DNA from: CAZYBO01 sp964645205
Lineage (GTDB): Bacteria; Pseudomonadota; Alphaproteobacteria; Rickettsiales; SXRF01
DNA length: 64,000 nucleotides
Direction of reading: 5' to 3'
NCBI GenBank assembly: GCA_964645205.1
Contig: CAZYBO010000008.1
Location: 1 to 64,000, forward strand
Shown here: one piece after another, positions 44,872 to 52,543 of the stretch
Layout: every line of letters starts with the position of its first letter
How positions within the stretch are numbered: the stretch's first letter is position 1
Made by a program: the position numbers and the translations under genes
The notes under the pieces: generated by a model
What the model saw: only the letters and a program-made list of their open reading frames with translations
Database searches by the model: none
What the model was told of the DNA's origin: nothing

Positions 44872-46151
44872 CGATGTTCAAGCTCCTGCTGTTCTTATTT
44901 TTCATCGCCTGCATCAGTATCACAGGCGCATGGATTGCCGAGAATCCCGGCGAAGTCGTCATACGCTGGTTCAATTACCGCATCGACACCAGCCTCGCGG
45001 TGCTGTTGTTGCTGGCCGCTGTCGCTTCCGTCGCGCTGATCTACGCGCTGGCGCTCCTGCGCGGGCTTATCCGCATCCCTTCCAACCTCACGCGCAGGCG
45101 GGAACTGAAACATTACAAAACCGCGCTGACGGAAATCACCCATAGCGTTGCAGCTCTGGCCGCCTATGATATTAAAAGCGCCGAAGCCCACACGCGCAAG
45201 GCGGAAAAACTGCTGGGGCAAACGCCGCTTACCCTCATGCTCTCCGCGCAGGTCGCGCGCAATCAGGGCGACGATCCGAAAACCCGCCAGCTGCTCGAAA
45301 AAATGCTCGAGCACGACGAAACCGAATATATGGCCGCCCGCTCGCTCAGCGAATCCGCAAGCAAGCAGCACCAATTCCCCCGCGCGCTGGCGATGGCCGA
45401 ACGCGCCTATGCGCTCAACCCGAAAGACACTTCGTCGGTGGCGGCGATCGTAAGCCTGCACATGCGCCTCGGCCAGTGGCAGGAAGCGCTGCAAACCCTT
45501 CAGAAAGCCGGGCGCAAAGGCACCATCCGCAGCGCCGATTTCGTGCGCTACAAAGGGCTGATATATCTCAGGCAGGGCATGATCCAGCTGGAGCAGGGCA
45601 ATGCCGACATCGCGCTTGCGCATGCGCACACCGCCATGAAATCGCTGAAATATTTCGTGCCCGCCGTAGCGCTTGCCGCCCGCGCTTACCGCCAGAACGG
45701 ACACCATACGAAGGCCATGAAAATGATTTTGGTCGCATGGAAATTTTCCCAGCATCCTGAGCTTGCCACCATCTTCCGCGAGGCCATCGCCTCCGAACCC
45801 GCCGCGCGCCAGTTGAAGCTCACGCGTGGATTGGTAGCACGCGCGCCGGCAGCCGCCGAAAGCCACATAGCACTCGCGCAGGTCGGCATCGCGCTTAGGC
45901 AGTGGGACGTTGCGCGCGCCGCGCTGGGTGAGGCCATCGCGCGTGAGCCTTCCGCGCAAGCATTTCAGTTGATGGCGGATGTAGAGTTAGGCGAGTTTTC
46001 CGACCACGCCGCCGCCGCGCGCTACACGGAAAAAAGCGCCGCCGCTACCGGCGGAGCGTTGTGGAATTGCCGCGCTTGCGGCCACATCGCGCAGCAATGG
46101 GACACGCACTGCGCCGCATGCGACGCGTTCGACACCATCGCGTGGAAGTAA
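44868..46151 (+). CDS. hemY: HemY-type membrane TPR protein
   Basis: 427 residues from an ATG overlapping the previous stop. Two membrane helices (about 4-22 and 41-66) with the HemY_N pattern ENPGEVVIRWFNYRIDTSLAVLL. Tetratricopeptide repeats follow, and a C-terminal zinc ribbon has C401, C404, C415 and C418. It is not the protoporphyrinogen oxidase also called HemY. This protein is a membrane TPR scaffold of unclear role linked to heme genes in Proteobacteria. Confidence 0.9.
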   Translation: MTMFKLLLFLFFIACISITGAWIAENPGEVVIRWFNYRIDTSLAVLLLLAAVASVALIYALALLRGLIRIPSNLTRRRELKHYKTALTEITHSVAALAAYDIKSAEAHTRKAEKLLGQTPLTLMLSAQVARNQGDDPKTRQLLEKMLEHDETEYMAARSLSESASKQHQFPRALAMAERAYALNPKDTSSVAAIVSLHMRLGQWQEALQTLQKAGRKGTIRSADFVRYKGLIYLRQGMIQLEQGNADIALAHAHTAMKSLKYFVPAVALAARAYRQNGHHTKAMKMILVAWKFSQHPELATIFREAIASEPAARQLKLTRGLVARAPAAAESHIALAQVGIALRQWDVARAALGEAIAREPSAQAFQLMADVELGEFSDHAAAARYTEKSAAATGGALWNCRACGHIAQQWDTHCAACDAFDTIAWK

Positions 46152-46161
46152 CCGTATTTTT

Positions 46162-46830
46162 CTAAAGCTGAGGAGCCAGCGCCGGATCGGGGAGCGTTTC
46201 GTGCGCAGCGTCGGCAGGCACGGGAACGCTGGGGTCTTTATCCGGATCTGCGCCGTTTGCTTCCGCTTCTTTCACGTCCGGCGGAATCTCCACGAATACC
46301 GGCTGCGCGCTGGCAAGGCGGCTGGCCGCTTCGTTGGACGCGCTGATACTGCGCTTGGGTAGCGGCTGCATCACGGAAGGCGGTGGCGGCAACGCGCCGG
46401 TACCCTGATACCCGACGAGGCGGTGTTCCCACTCAGGCATAGGCTGGCGGTAGCACACCACATCCTGTAGCACGCGGTAACAGTAGGACGACGCCACATC
46501 GCGGTTCTGCGGCGGCTTCGGTTCATAGAACCACCATTCCTTCATACGGCGCGAGGTGACACGCACATTGTCGCGCACATTGTTGGCGATACGGTGCGCG
46601 CCGGTCTTGGCCTGTGGCGGCACGGCGCCGCGCACGGCCTTACCTACCTCCTCCGGCGTGTCGTAATCCTCCGCCTTCATTTTCTCCAGATCGTCGCCGA
46701 ACAGGGCGTAGGCTACCGTACCTCCGATGAGCACATCGGTGGGGGCGATGCCGCCGAGCGCCACTTCCTCCGGCACGTATTTACAGGCGCTCAGCGCCGC
46801 AAGCAGGGATAAAACGAAGATAATACGCAT
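46162..46830 (-). CDS. uncharacterised alphaproteobacterial lipoprotein
   Basis: 222 residues. The lipobox LSAC puts the lipidated cysteine at C16. No known domain, but there is a conserved-looking core SYCYRVLQDVVCYRQPMPEWEHRLVGYQG (written here only as the segment about 113-141) with two cysteines pairs spaced like a disulfide loop. The C-terminal third is Pro/Ala/Glu-rich and low in complexity. GAGGA lies before the ATG. It is convergent with hemY (10-base gap) and divergent from 46949. Confidence 0.72.
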   Translation of the reverse strand: MRIIFVLSLLAALSACKYVPEEVALGGIAPTDVLIGGTVAYALFGDDLEKMKAEDYDTPEEVGKAVRGAVPPQAKTGAHRIANNVRDNVRVTSRRMKEWWFYEPKPPQNRDVASSYCYRVLQDVVCYRQPMPEWEHRLVGYQGTGALPPPPSVMQPLPKRSISASNEAASRLASAQPVFVEIPPDVKEAEANGADPDKDPSVPVPADAAHETLPDPALAPQL

Positions 46831-46948
46831 GGAAAGTCCTCAGCTATTATTCATTCCTGATAAAGCAATCTCCATGCCAAAATCCGCTTGATTAAGGGTG
46901 GATGCCGTCTATAGTAAAATTAATATTTATTTACGAATAGGAGCCGCT

Positions 46949-47419
46949 ATGCCCGCACCTGCAAGCCTGCAAGAAAAAACCGTCGCATTTCTGAAAGAAA
47001 AAATTCAGGTCGGCTCCGATCCGCTCGAATCGCAGATGATTTCCCCGATTGAACTGCTGACCCGTATGTCTATGGGCATTAATGGCGATATCAGGCGCAT
47101 CGCGGAACTCAAGCCGGAAGGGTACGAAGCAAAGCTCGAAGAACTGAGCCAACTGCAACAAAAGTTGGTGTTTTCGCTAACAGCTCTGGTTGCGCTTGCC
47201 GTACCCGAACTTGTGAACGATACGAGCCGCACCGACGAAGCGCTGGTATCCAGCCTTCCCGAACTTGCCAGACGCATCAATCAATGGAAAGCAAAAGAAC
47301 ATCGCGGCAACCGCATGGATTTCGAGATGGGCGACATCACCGGTCCGCTGGAAGACCTTGCTAAACTGCACGGGAAACATTTCGGCACCGGCGTCGCACG
47401 CGGCACCGAGGCAAAGTAG
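46949..47419 (+). CDS. uncharacterised helical protein
   Basis: 156 residues from the ATG at 46949, chosen because AGGAG lies six bases upstream; an ATG at 46898 gives an unlikely AT-rich leader. The protein is mostly helical (RRIAELKPEGYEAKLEELSQLQQKLVFSLTALV is split over about 45-80). There is no signal peptide or membrane helix and no recognised family. It stands alone on the plus strand, ending three bases from gatB tail to tail. Confidence 0.6.
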   Translation: MPAPASLQEKTVAFLKEKIQVGSDPLESQMISPIELLTRMSMGINGDIRRIAELKPEGYEAKLEELSQLQQKLVFSLTALVALAVPELVNDTSRTDEALVSSLPELARRINQWKAKEHRGNRMDFEMGDITGPLEDLAKLHGKHFGTGVARGTEAK

Positions 47420-47422
47420 CAG

Positions 47423-48877
47423 CTAGGACAGCTTCTTCTTCAGCAAATCGTTCACCGCCGCAGGGTTCGCCTTGCCGCCGGAGTTTTTCATCACCTGGCC
47501 GACGAAGAAGCCGAACAGCTTGTCCTTGCCCGAACGGAACTCGGCGACTTTGTCCGGGTTCGCCGCCATCACCTCGTCGATGACTTTTTCGATGGCGCCG
47601 GTGTCGGTCACCTGCTTCATGCCTTTTTCTTCGACGATGATCGCGGCAGGCTTGCCGGTTTCGATCATCAAATCGAGCACGTCTTTAGCGATTTTTCCGG
47701 AGATGGTGTTGTCCTGAATCAGCGCGAGCAGGCCGCAGAACGCGTCGGCGTCGATGGGCGATTGCTCGATGTCCACGCCGAGCTTGTTTAAGCGCCCGAA
47801 CAGCTCGCCGGTCATCCAGTTCGACGCCAGTTTGGGATCGCATTTCGCCAGCAGCTTTTCGTAATATTCCGCCGAGGCTTTTTCCGCCACGATCACGCTC
47901 GCGTCATACGCCGAAAGCGACAGCGTATCGATGTAGCGCTTCTGCTTCTGGTCGGGCAATTCCGGCAGGGTTTTGCGGATGGTGTCGACGAATTCCTGCG
48001 AGAATTCCAAAGGCAATAAATCGGGGTCGGGGAAGTAGCGGTAATCGTGCGCGTCTTCCTTGGTGCGCATGGTGCGCGTCTCGCCTTTGGCGGAGTCGAA
48101 CAAACGGGTTTCCTGATTGATCTTGCCGCCGCTTTCGATGATCTCCACCTGGCGCATCGCCTCGAATTCAATGGCTTTGTGCAGGAAGCGCACCGAGTTC
48201 ACGTTCTTGATTTCGCAGCGCGTGCCGAGCGGATCGCCGGGCTTGCGCACCGACACGTTGGCGTCGCAGCGCAGATTGCCCTTGTCCATGTCGCCGTCGC
48301 AGCTGCCGATATAGCGCAGGATCGAGCGCAGTTTTTTGATGTAGGCCGCAGCTTCGTCGGCCGAGCACATTTCCGGCTCCGAAACGATTTCCATCAAGGC
48401 GACACCGGAGCGGTTGAGGTCGATATAGCTGAATTTCGGGTTATATTCGTGCAGCGACTTGCCCGCATCCTGCTCAAGGTGAATGCGCGTAACGCCGACT
48501 TTTTTCACGCTACCGTCGGGCATATCGAGCAAAATTTCACCCTTGCCCACGATGGGGTCGAGGAACTGCGAAATCTGGTAGCCCTGTGGCAAATCGGGAT
48601 AGAAATAATTCTTGCGGTCGAACACGCTTTTCAGGTTCACTTGCGCGTTGATCGCAAGCCCGGTTTTCACCGCCTGCTCGATCGCCACTTCGTTGATCAC
48701 CGGCAGCATGCCCGGCATGCCCGCGTCGATGAACGACACGTTGGTGTTCGGCTCGTCGCCAAACTGCACCGCCGCGCCGGAAAATAATTTCGAGTTGCTC
48801 GTCACCTGCGCATGCACTTCCAGCCCGATCACGATCTCCCAGTCGCCTGTGTTTCCTTTGATCATGTTGGTGCTCAT
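47423..48877 (-). CDS. gatB: aspartyl/glutamyl-tRNA amidotransferase subunit B
   Basis: 484 residues with VIGLEVHAQVTSNSKLFS, DLPQGYQISQFLDPI, RIHLEQDAGKSLHE, YIDLNRSGVALMEIVSEPEM and the C-terminal tRNA-binding YqeY-like region. It activates and transfers ammonia in the GatCAB complex that converts Glu-tRNA(Gln) and Asp-tRNA(Asn). Its ATG lies in one copy of a 12-bp direct repeat and overlaps the stop of the DUF559 gene (ATGA). AAGGAG seven bases before the ATG is supplied by the inserted cassette. Confidence 0.96.
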   Translation of the reverse strand: MSTNMIKGNTGDWEIVIGLEVHAQVTSNSKLFSGAAVQFGDEPNTNVSFIDAGMPGMLPVINEVAIEQAVKTGLAINAQVNLKSVFDRKNYFYPDLPQGYQISQFLDPIVGKGEILLDMPDGSVKKVGVTRIHLEQDAGKSLHEYNPKFSYIDLNRSGVALMEIVSEPEMCSADEAAAYIKKLRSILRYIGSCDGDMDKGNLRCDANVSVRKPGDPLGTRCEIKNVNSVRFLHKAIEFEAMRQVEIIESGGKINQETRLFDSAKGETRTMRTKEDAHDYRYFPDPDLLPLEFSQEFVDTIRKTLPELPDQKQKRYIDTLSLSAYDASVIVAEKASAEYYEKLLAKCDPKLASNWMTGELFGRLNKLGVDIEQSPIDADAFCGLLALIQDNTISGKIAKDVLDLMIETGKPAAIIVEEKGMKQVTDTGAIEKVIDEVMAANPDKVAEFRSGKDKLFGFFVGQVMKNSGGKANPAAVNDLLKKKLS

Positions 48878-48881
48878 GCGG
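48870..48881. repeat. 12-bp direct repeat, gatB-side copy
   Basis: GTGCTCATGCGG on the plus strand, identical to 49319-49330. On the gene strand it reads CCGCATGAGCAC and contains the ATGA where the DUF559 stop meets the gatB start. Bases immediately outside both copies differ, so the identity is exactly 12 bp. It is best read as a target-site duplication. Confidence 0.85.
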
Positions 48882-49326
48882 AGGCTCCTTTTTGTCCCCT
48901 CTCCCCTTGTGGGAGAGGGTTAGGGAGAGGGGTTGCCAGCGCAGAAAAAATTGCCTGCAACACCGCCTCCGTATTCTGCAACATATCGTCATTCCAAAAA
49001 CGCAAAACCCTGAATCCCTGCCGTACAAAAAACTGATCACGCACTTTATCATAAGCAGCCTGCTCGACATGCTGCCCGCCATCCAGCTCAACGATCACTT
49101 TCGGCTCATAACATACAAAATCCGCTATATATTTTTGCATCGGGACTTGCCTGCGGAATTTATACCCGGCAAAGCGTTTCGCCCGCAATGCATGCCAGAG
49201 CTTCGTTTCAGCGTCCGTCATTTCTTTGCGCAACCGCTTTGCGTTGGTGAGAAGCTCACCCTCTCCCCGACCCTCCCCCATCAAGGGGGAGGGAGCAGGA
49301 AGGCATTCTGTATTCATCGTGCTCAT
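48874..49326 (-). CDS. DUF559 endonuclease-like protein inside gatAB
   Basis: 150 residues. The core (about 28-131) is a DUF559/Vsr-type nuclease fold: TDAETKLWHALRAKRFAGYKFRRQ (about 37-60), D69 in KYIADFVCYEPK, E80-L-D82 with GGQH86, and RFWNDD (N112). Both ends are encoded by repeat-like sequence: PSPLMGEGRGEG at 12-23 and PLPNPLPQGERG at 133-144. The start overlaps the gatA stop and the stop overlaps the gatB start, both as ATGA. It is likely a DNA nuclease of a small mobile cassette; activity is unproven. Confidence 0.88.
   Translation of the reverse strand: MSTMNTECLPAPSPLMGEGRGEGELLTNAKRLRKEMTDAETKLWHALRAKRFAGYKFRRQVPMQKYIADFVCYEPKVIVELDGGQHVEQAAYDKVRDQFFVRQGFRVLRFWNDDMLQNTEAVLQAIFSALATPLPNPLPQGERGQKGASA
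48882..49318 (-). mobile_element. 437-bp DUF559 cassette inserted at the gatA/gatB junction
   Basis: The segment between the two 12-bp repeats. It contains nearly all of the DUF559 gene, GC-rich hairpins at each end (CCTCTCCCC...GGGAGAGGG at 48897-48919 and CCTCCCCC...GGGGGAGG near 49271-49292) and an AAGGAG just before gatB. Removing it with one repeat copy would restore a direct gatA-gatB ATGA overlap. It encodes no transposase; how it moves is unknown. Confidence 0.8.
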
Positions 49327-49330
49327 GCGG
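49319..49330. repeat. 12-bp direct repeat, gatA-side copy
   Basis: GTGCTCATGCGG, identical to 48870-48881. On the gene strand it holds the ATGA where the gatA stop overlaps the DUF559 start. Confidence 0.85.
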
Positions 49331-50801
49331 CCAGCCCCTGTATTTTGGTGTTGAGCGCCAGCGCCTGTTCCAGTGCGTAGGCGACGTTGAGCACGCCTTC
49401 TTCGTCGAATGGTTTGCCGATGAGCTGGAGGCCGAGCGGCAGGCCGTCCTTATCGAGCGCGCCGGGGATGGAGATGCCGGGCAATCCTGCCAGCGAGGTG
49501 GGCACGGTGAACACGTCGTTTAGGTACATTTCCACCGGGTCGGACGGCTTGTAATCGAAGCCGAAAGGAGCGGACGGCGCAGTCGGCGTGAGGATGGCGT
49601 CGACTTTTTCAAAGGCCTTGCGGAAATCCTCTGCGATCAGCCAACGCACCTGCTGCGCTTTTTTGTAGTAGGCGTCGTAATAACCGGCGGAGAGCACATA
49701 GGTGCCGATCATGATGCGTTTTTTTACTTCCGTACCGAAACCGGCGGCGCGGGTTTTTTCGTACATCTCGATGAGGCTGCCGCTATCGGCGGGCACGCGC
49801 AGGCCGAAGCGTACGCCATCGTAACGCGCGAGGTTGGACGAACATTCCGCAGGCGCAACGATATAATAAGTGGCGAGCGCGTATTGCGTATGCGGCAGGG
49901 AAATATCGACGATTTCCGCACCCGCTTCGCGCAGCAGCTTGATGCCGTTATCCCACATCGCGGCGATTTCCGCGTTCAATCCATCCGGACGATATTCTTT
50001 CGGGATGCCGATTTTCTTGCCTTTGACATTGCCCGTCATCAGCTTTTCAAAATCCGGCACGTCCATATTCACCGAGGTGGAATCTTTCGGGTCGTGGCCG
50101 CACATGGCCTTCAGCATGATCGCAGCGTCGCGCACGTTGCGCGTGATCGGGCCTGCCTGATCGAGCGAGCTGGCGAACGCGATGATGCCAAAGCGCGAGC
50201 AGCGCCCGTAGGTCGGCTTGATGCCGGTGATACCGCAAAATGCCGCGGGCTGGCGGATGGAACCGCCCGTGTCGGTGCCGAGCGCGACGGGGCACAATTC
50301 CGCCGCCACCGCCGCCGCCGAACCGCCCGACGAACCGCCGGGCACGAGGTTCACGCCGTTTTTCTTCCACGGCGATTTCACGGGCTTGTAGTAGCTGGTG
50401 ATGTTGGCCGAACCCATCGCGAATTCGTCGAGATTGAGCTTGCCGAGCATGACGCCGCCCTGCTCCCACAATTTCGTGGTGATGGTCGATTCATATTGCG
50501 GTTTGAAGCCGTCGAGGATGTGCGACGCGGCGGTGGTGAGCACGTCCTTCGTGCAGAACAGATCCTTCACGCCTACGGGAATGCCTTCGATGTAGCCGCC
50601 CTGCCCTTTTGCCAGCTTCGCGTCCGACGCTTTGGCCATTTCAATGGCTTTGTCGCGCGTGATGGTGATGAAGGCGTTATACTGCGCGTTGGTTTGCTCA
50701 ATCGCAGAAAGATGCGCGTCGGCAAGCTCTACGGCGGAGAATTTTTTGGCTTTTAGCCCGTCGCGCATGTCGGCGAGGGTCAGGGTGCGGAGATTGGTCA
50801 T
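49323..50801 (-). CDS. gatA: aspartyl/glutamyl-tRNA amidotransferase subunit A
   Basis: 492 residues of the amidase-signature family. The catalytic Ser-cisSer-Lys triad is visible: K79 (GIPVGVKDLF), S157 in PGGSSGGSAAA, and S181 in GTDTGGSIRQP. It releases ammonia from glutamine for GatB. The stop lies in the 12-bp repeat and overlaps the DUF559 start. It is two bases from an extra small gene on its upstream side. Confidence 0.97.
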   Translation of the reverse strand: MTNLRTLTLADMRDGLKAKKFSAVELADAHLSAIEQTNAQYNAFITITRDKAIEMAKASDAKLAKGQGGYIEGIPVGVKDLFCTKDVLTTAASHILDGFKPQYESTITTKLWEQGGVMLGKLNLDEFAMGSANITSYYKPVKSPWKKNGVNLVPGGSSGGSAAAVAAELCPVALGTDTGGSIRQPAAFCGITGIKPTYGRCSRFGIIAFASSLDQAGPITRNVRDAAIMLKAMCGHDPKDSTSVNMDVPDFEKLMTGNVKGKKIGIPKEYRPDGLNAEIAAMWDNGIKLLREAGAEIVDISLPHTQYALATYYIVAPAECSSNLARYDGVRFGLRVPADSGSLIEMYEKTRAAGFGTEVKKRIMIGTYVLSAGYYDAYYKKAQQVRWLIAEDFRKAFEKVDAILTPTAPSAPFGFDYKPSDPVEMYLNDVFTVPTSLAGLPGISIPGALDKDGLPLGLQLIGKPFDEEGVLNVAYALEQALALNTKIQGLAA

Positions 50802-50803
50802 GG

Positions 50804-51025
50804 CTATTGCTTCAGTTTGTGGGAATCGTCACTGTGTTCTTCGTCGGACTCTATCTGCGACAACGCGCTTTGCAAGCGTTGCAACGTCGCCTCAATATCC
50901 TGCGTCACCGCGTCACGCTCTGCGTCGGACGGCGGCGTCGCGCCTTCCACCAGCGCTTTCAACCGTTCGTTGATGCGCTGGGCTTCCTTGGCGACATAAG
51001 AGGCGAGGAAGGTTTTGTCGTCCAT
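50804..51025 (-). CDS. small coiled-coil protein between gatC and gatA
   Basis: 73 residues, highly charged and helical (FLASYVAKEAQRINERLKALVEG, then DIEATLQRLQSALSQIES across about 44-61). No cysteines, signal or membrane helix. It is five bases after gatC and two before gatA, so it is part of the operon. Not recognised; gatC and gatA are normally adjacent, so this is an insertion or a lineage-specific accessory gene. Confidence 0.6.
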   Translation of the reverse strand: MDDKTFLASYVAKEAQRINERLKALVEGATPPSDAERDAVTQDIEATLQRLQSALSQIESDEEHSDDSHKLKQ

Positions 51026-51030
51026 TCAGC

Positions 51031-51318
51031 CTACTCCATCACCTTGGGAACCACAAAACATCCGTAATCGCTCTTGGGTGCGTTTTTCACCACGGCTTCG
51101 GCCTGATTGCCGTCAGTGACGACATCCTTGCGCCAGGGAAGTTTTATGCTCGCGACCGAGGTCATTTGTGGCACGCCCTTGGTGTCCACCTCGTTTAACT
51201 GCTCCACCCATTTCAAGATGCCGGAAATTTCGCGCGCGAAATACTCTTTGTCGGCATCGGTGACCTCGATACGCGCGAGGCGGGCGATTTTGGCGACGGC
51301 TTTATTGTCTAATGTCAT
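51031..51318 (-). CDS. gatC: aspartyl/glutamyl-tRNA amidotransferase subunit C
   Basis: 95 residues. KIARLARIEVTDADKEYFAREISGILKWVEQLNEVDT is the typical GatC belt (about 9-45), with the C-terminal APKSDYGCFVVPKVME. It wraps GatA and GatB. It starts the minus-strand gat operon. Upstream is a repeat-bearing spacer (51385-51461). Confidence 0.94.
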   Translation of the reverse strand: MTLDNKAVAKIARLARIEVTDADKEYFAREISGILKWVEQLNEVDTKGVPQMTSVASIKLPWRKDVVTDGNQAEAVVKNAPKSDYGCFVVPKVME

Positions 51319-51384
51319 AAGATTCTGCTATACGAATAGGGGAATGCAGGTTTTAATGGGATTCTTTAACAATGACAAGTACAT

Positions 51385-51461
51385 TGTCATTCTGAGCGCC
51401 AGCGAAGAATCTTGAAAATACCCCCTGCGGCGTAAGATCCTTCACTGCGTTCAGGATGACA
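51385..51461. repeat. 77-bp MITE-like inverted repeat (element A)
   Basis: The ends TGTCATTCTGAGCGC and GCGTTCAGGATGACA pair imperfectly as terminal inverted repeats, and the inner arms carry GAAGAATCTT and AAGATCCTTC. It shares TGTCATTC at its end and GAATCTTGA further in with the element at 63434-63510. A second ATGACAA copy lies just outside (51372-51378). It lies between gatC and ruvX and provides the in-frame ATG at 51456 that is probably not used. Confidence 0.75.
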
Positions 51462-51473
51462 CAAGGGAAATGC

Positions 51474-51932
51474 ATGCTATTGGAAACGCCCGCGGATTTT
51501 AACCGCGCCCTCCCCCGCGAGGCGCGCCTGCTGGGACTGGATTTCGGCAGCACGACCATCGGGATCGCGCTGTCGGACGCCACCCGCACGGTAGCGTCTC
51601 CGCTGGAAACGATTGAGCGCGGCAAGTTCGGGAAAGACATCGAAAAGCTGAAATCTATTATCGAAAAACACAAGGTCGCGGGGCTGGTGATCGGCAACCC
51701 GGTGAACATGGACGGCAGCTCGGGGCCGCGCGTGCAATCCACGCGCACCTTCGTGTCTAATATCAGCAAACATATCGACCTGCCCATGCTGCTGTGGGAC
51801 GAGCGCCTGAGCACGGCGGTGGTGGAGCGCATGATGATCGAAGCCGACTTGTCGCGCGCACGCCGCGCCGTGCTGGTGGACAAACTGGCGGCAAGCTATA
51901 TGCTACAGGGGTATTTGGATAGTGTGACATGA
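51474..51932 (+). CDS. ruvX: putative pre-16S rRNA nuclease / Holliday junction resolvase RuvX (YqgF)
   Basis: 152 residues from the ATG at 51474, chosen because AAGGG lies six bases upstream; an ATG at 51456 is inside the repeat. The RNase H-like fold has the first metal Asp (D23 in LGLDFGSTTIG), VIGNPVNMDGSSGPR and the later LLWDERLST and DKLAASYML. In E. coli it trims pre-16S rRNA. The stop overlaps plsY as ATGA. Confidence 0.92.
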   Translation: MLLETPADFNRALPREARLLGLDFGSTTIGIALSDATRTVASPLETIERGKFGKDIEKLKSIIEKHKVAGLVIGNPVNMDGSSGPRVQSTRTFVSNISKHIDLPMLLWDERLSTAVVERMMIEADLSRARRAVLVDKLAASYMLQGYLDSVT

Positions 51933-52543
51933 ACGGTGAAGCGCTCGGATATCTCATTGCAGGATTTCTTTTGCTGGCCTACTTGGTCGGCAGTATTCCG
52001 TTTGGCTTGTTGCTTACAAAATACGCAGGCATGGGGGATATTCGCACGATAGGCTCCGGCAATATCGGCGCTACCAATGTGATGCGCACCGGGAATAAAA
52101 AACTTGGCGTTGCCACATTATTATTGGATGCAGGAAAAGGCTTTTTAGCAGTATGGCTCGTAGGCGCCGGCTGGTCATGGATTTGGTACAATCTTTTATA
52201 TTGTGCAGCTTTAGCCGCCGTACTCGGCCATATCTTCCCCATCTGGCTCAAATTCAAAGGCGGCAAGGGCGTGGCCACCGCCATCGGCGCGATTTTCGCG
52301 CTGCATTGGATGCCCGGCCTCATGCTTTGCGGCGTATGGCTCCTCGTATTCGCGCTCACCCGCTACGCCTCCCTCGCTTCGATCATCGCGCTGTGGGCAA
52401 TGCCGCTAGGCGCGCTGTATCACGATAGATCGCCGGTTTTTTATGTGCTGCTCGCCCTCCTCATCACCTGGACGCACCGCGAAAATATCAAGCGCCTGAT
52501 CAACGGCACGGAACGTTCTTTCAGAAAGGATAAAGCCTCATGA
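51929..52543 (+). CDS. plsY: glycerol-3-phosphate acyltransferase PlsY
   Basis: 204 residues with about five membrane helices. The motifs are GSIPFGLLL, GSGNIGATNVMR, and FKGGKGVATAIG, which match PlsY motifs 1-3. It transfers the acyl group from acyl-phosphate to glycerol-3-phosphate in phospholipid synthesis. Both ends overlap its neighbours by four bases (ruvX and dprA). Confidence 0.95.
   Translation: MNGEALGYLIAGFLLLAYLVGSIPFGLLLTKYAGMGDIRTIGSGNIGATNVMRTGNKKLGVATLLLDAGKGFLAVWLVGAGWSWIWYNLLYCAALAAVLGHIFPIWLKFKGGKGVATAIGAIFALHWMPGLMLCGVWLLVFALTRYASLASIIALWAMPLGALYHDRSPVFYVLLALLITWTHRENIKRLINGTERSFRKDKAS

Noticed and set aside
48047..48787. Plus-strand reading frame of 246 codons
   Set aside because: Antisense of gatB; rich in repetitive codons and without motifs.
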